A stretch of 8,024 bases of DNA from an uncultured Eubacteriales bacterium (GTDB taxonomy: Bacteria; Bacillota; Clostridia; Oscillospirales; CAG-272): contig CAKTAA010000097.1 of assembly GCA_934526185.1 (NCBI GenBank), forward strand, positions 1 to 8,024, given 5' to 3'. A program made the translations under genes and the position numbers. The notes under the pieces were generated by a model. It was not told the origin of the DNA. It ran no database searches and saw only the letters and a program-made list of their open reading frames with translations. Below are positions 5,750 through 8,024 of the stretch, piece after piece. Numbering within the stretch: position 1 is the stretch's first letter; each line of letters starts with the position of its first letter.

Positions 5750-7177
5750 TCAGACAAACAACTCGGTTTGCTCGGCAATCGTACCGTTCTCAAGATATGG
5801 ATCAACAAAGCCGGTTATGAATTCCTCCACCTGCTCGGCGCTGCGTCCGGTGTATTTAGCAGGATCCAGCAACACGGCAGCTTCTTCGTGCGACAGACCG
5901 AAAGCGCTGTCGGCACATATCCGGTCAATCAGATCGTTATCCAGACCGTCCTCTTTTACGCGTTTGCCGGCAGCCATTGCATGAACACGAATCTTTTCAT
6001 GCAGCTCCTGACGGTCGCCGCCGCGTTTTACGGCATCCAGCATGATATTTTCGCTTGCCATGAACGGAAGCTCAGCCATTACGCGTTTGCGGATGACGCG
6101 GGGGTATACGACAATTCCGGAGGTAATATTTCCGTATATATTTAATATGGAATCGACAGCGAGAAAAGCCTCGGCGACTGAAATTCTTTTGTTGGCACTG
6201 TCGTCGAGTGTGCGCTCAAACCATTGTGTTGCGGCGGTAAAAGCTGGATTCTGCGCATCCGCAATAACATACCGGGCCAAGGCTGAGATTCTCTCGCTGC
6301 GCATGGGATTGCGTTTATACGGCATGGCGGAGGAGCCGATCTGCTTGCTTTCAAACGGTTCTTCCATTTCCTTGAAGGATTGCAGCAGCCGCATATCGTT
6401 GGAAAACTTGTATGCGCTCTGTGCAATTCCGGAAAGCACGTTAAGGACACGGCTGTCAACTTTTCTTGAATAGGTCTGACCGGAAACTGGAACTACTTTG
6501 GCAAAGCCCATTTCTTTTGCAATCATCTCTTCCGCCGCTTTGACTTTTTCGTGATTCCCCTCGAAAATTTCAAGAAAGCTTGCCTGCGTTCCTGTGGTAC
6601 CTTTAGATCCGAGAAGCTTCAGGGAAGCTGATACGTGATCCAAATCCTCCAAATCAAGAAGCAACTCATACATCCAGAGCGCTGCGCGTTTACCGACTGT
6701 CGTCAACTGAGCTGGCTGCAGATGCGTATAGGCCAAAGCGGGCAGAGTCTTATATTCCAACGCAAAGACTTTGAGATTCTGAAGGACGGTCAAAATTTTT
6801 GCGCGCACCAGACGAAGCGCTTCACGCATGACGATAATATCCGTATTGTCGCCGACATAGCAGGAGGTAGCGCCGTAATGGATAATGGGACGCGCTTTCG
6901 GGCAGACATCGCCGAACGTATGTACATGAGCCATGACATCGTGACGGAGTTGCTTTTCGTACTCAGCCGCCGCCTCATAGTCAATGTCATATATATGTGC
7001 TTCCATTTCGGCAATCTGTTCGTCTGTGATTTGGACGCCGAGAGCCTTTTCAGCCTTGGCGAGGGCAATCCACAGCTTCCGGAAAGTGGAAAATTTCATA
7101 TCGGGTGAAAAAAGATACTGCATTTCCTTGCTTGCATAGCGTGTGGAAAAAGGGCTTTCATACGTAGATTTTGACAT
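5750..7177 (-). CDS. purB: Adenylosuccinate lyase
   Basis: PurB catalyses two eliminations of fumarate in purine synthesis: SAICAR to AICAR, and adenylosuccinate to AMP. It works as a cytosolic homotetramer. The signature loop GSSAMPYKRNPMRSE is intact and carries the catalytic serine. RHDVMAHVH, GATSCYVGDN and AYTHLQPAQ supply the conserved active-site histidines and substrate contacts, and TTGTQASF lies between. I prefer the second ATG (7177; MSKSTYESPF, 475 residues), because AGGAGGT at 7190-7196 lies about 12 bases from it. The first in-frame ATG (7189, four codons earlier, 479 residues) directly abuts the Shine-Dalgarno with no room for normal initiation. The gene stands apart from other pur genes. 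It may be co-transcribed with the aminotransferase gene 144 bases upstream, since no clear terminator separates them. No clear terminator follows purB either. Confidence 0.96.
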   Translation of the reverse strand: MSKSTYESPFSTRYASKEMQYLFSPDMKFSTFRKLWIALAKAEKALGVQITDEQIAEMEAHIYDIDYEAAAEYEKQLRHDVMAHVHTFGDVCPKARPIIHYGATSCYVGDNTDIIVMREALRLVRAKILTVLQNLKVFALEYKTLPALAYTHLQPAQLTTVGKRAALWMYELLLDLEDLDHVSASLKLLGSKGTTGTQASFLEIFEGNHEKVKAAEEMIAKEMGFAKVVPVSGQTYSRKVDSRVLNVLSGIAQSAYKFSNDMRLLQSFKEMEEPFESKQIGSSAMPYKRNPMRSERISALARYVIADAQNPAFTAATQWFERTLDDSANKRISVAEAFLAVDSILNIYGNITSGIVVYPRVIRKRVMAELPFMASENIMLDAVKRGGDRQELHEKIRVHAMAAGKRVKEDGLDNDLIDRICADSAFGLSHEEAAVLLDPAKYTGRSAEQVEEFITGFVDPYLENGTIAEQTELFV

Positions 7178-7190
7178 ATGCGTAATCATA

Positions 7191-7196
7191 CCTCCT
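7191..7196 (-). promoter_or_regulatory. Ribosome binding site of purB, decides the start
   Basis: AGGAGG followed by T directly precedes the ATG at 7189, leaving only one base of spacing. Measured to the ATG at 7177 the spacing is 13 bases. The second is long but workable, whereas one base is not, so the site argues for the shorter protein. Confidence 0.6.
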
Positions 7197-7321
7197 GCAA
7201 TTATAAAGTTGTGATAAACGAAAAATTTAGATCAAACCGTTTTAGAATTTTTACTCTATGACCTGCACGGTTTCCGTTACCGGCCAAATACATCATACAG
7301 AATCAAACGGAATGAAGCACT

Positions 7322-8024
7322 TTACTTCTTCAAAAATTTTTCAAGCGCAGCAATCCGCACACAGCAACAGAGGATATCCACAGCACTCTGCAGCTCGCCG
7401 AGGGAAGGGTAAGTAGGGGCGATTCGTAAATTTTTATCCTTCGGATCCTTTCCGTACGGATATGTAGCGCCGGCGTCGGTAAGGCATACACCGCATTCCT
7501 TCGCCAATGCGAAAACGCGTTTGGCGCAGCCGTCGCTGACGTTCAAACTGATGAAATATCCACCGCGCGGTTTGTGATAGGTAACAATGCCCAGCGGGGC
7601 GAGCTGACTTTCAAAGGCGTTAAGAACCAAATCAAATTTCGGCCGCAAAAGGGCGGCGTGCTTTTTCATATGCTCCAAGACACCTTCGGCGTTTTTGAAA
7701 AAGCGCACATGACGAAGCATATTCATTTTATCATGGCCGATTGTCTGAACACGAAGTACTTTCCGTGCCTCTTCAAGATTCTCACGGCTGGCAGCAAAAA
7801 TGGAAACACCGGAACCTGGGAAAGTGATTTTAGAAGTGGAAGCAAAAACATAAAGCATATTTTCACGCTTGCTATCTTTGAGCAGACGGAAAAGATTCAA
7901 AAGCTTATCCCCTGGTTCGTATATATCGTGAACGGCATAAGCATTGTCCCAAAAGATACGGAAATCTTTTGCGGCCGGTTCCAGTGCTGCAAAGCGGCAT
8001 ACTGTTTCGTCAGAATAGGTGATA
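7322..8024 (-). CDS. PLP-dependent class I aminotransferase, AspT subgroup, N-terminal half cut by window edge
   Basis: The frame is open from the window edge to a TAA at 7322-7324, giving 233 C-terminal residues of a protein that is usually about 420-430 long. It transfers amino groups with pyridoxal phosphate, probably using aspartate or a related amino acid. The visible part begins with TYSDE, followed by FRIFWDNAYAVHD, whose Asp and Tyr contact the cofactor. FASTSKITFPGSGVS carries the Schiff-base lysine (codon 7829-7831). The pattern STSKxTFPGxG is characteristic of the AspT-type family typified by Corynebacterium AspT rather than of classical AspC. Near the C-terminus, NLRIAPTYPS holds the arginine that binds the substrate carboxylate. 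The end contains three consecutive cysteines (DILCCCVR). An internal TTG at 7900 is not the true start, because conserved residues lie upstream of it. Substrate specificity is inferred from family only. Confidence 0.9.
   Translation of the reverse strand, partial: ITYSDETVCRFAALEPAAKDFRIFWDNAYAVHDIYEPGDKLLNLFRLLKDSKRENMLYVFASTSKITFPGSGVSIFAASRENLEEARKVLRVQTIGHDKMNMLRHVRFFKNAEGVLEHMKKHAALLRPKFDLVLNAFESQLAPLGIVTYHKPRGGYFISLNVSDGCAKRVFALAKECGVCLTDAGATYPYGKDPKDKNLRIAPTYPSLGELQSAVDILCCCVRIAALEKFLKK

Noticed and set aside
6635..7108. 157-codon plus-strand frame within purB
   Set aside because: It is antisense to well-conserved PurB sequence, has no ribosome binding site and no recognisable domain, so it is a shadow frame.
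7200..7205. TATAAT upstream of purB as a -10 element
   Set aside because: It is a perfect hexamer, but transcription would start inside the Shine-Dalgarno, and no -35 lies 16-18 bases upstream.

Overview
The window looks like chromosomal DNA of a spore-forming member of the Bacillota, most likely class Clostridia. The evidence is a dpaA-dpaB pair (dipicolinate synthase, found in endospore formers), AGGAGG-type ribosome binding sites, two textbook sigma-A promoters and moderate GC content. I cannot name a genus from the sequence alone.

Layout, left to right. (1) Positions 1-2310, minus strand: most of a cytoplasmic glycoside hydrolase of family 116 (beta-glucosidase/glucosylceramidase type), whose C-terminus lies outside the window. 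It has its own TTGACA/TACAAT promoter with a small dyad just downstream of the -10. (2) Positions 2535-3146, minus strand: a self-contained mscL unit (promoter, ribosome binding site, gene, terminator) for a large-conductance mechanosensitive channel with a longer than usual linker before its C-terminal helix. (3) Positions 3366-4864, minus strand: dpaA and dpaB, overlapping by 7 bases and followed by a strong terminator. (4) Positions 4865-5749: a gene-poor stretch with plus-strand debris. It holds a 65-codon unidentified reading frame, a long hairpin, and a small secreted/lipoprotein-like gene that appears split by a one-base frameshift. (5) Positions 5750-7189, minus strand: purB (adenylosuccinate lyase). 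(6) Positions 7322-8024, minus strand: the C-terminal half of a PLP-dependent class I aminotransferase of the AspT subgroup, cut by the window edge.

The intact genes do not form one pathway. DpaA and DpaB act together: DpaA reductively couples with DpaB to turn a lysine-pathway intermediate into dipicolinic acid during late sporulation. PurB (purine synthesis), MscL (osmotic safety valve), the GH116 enzyme and the aminotransferase are independent housekeeping or catabolic functions. I found no tRNA, rRNA, CRISPR array, insertion sequence or recognisable defence system. I see no convincing sign of an undescribed system; the region most worth a second look is 4865-5749.
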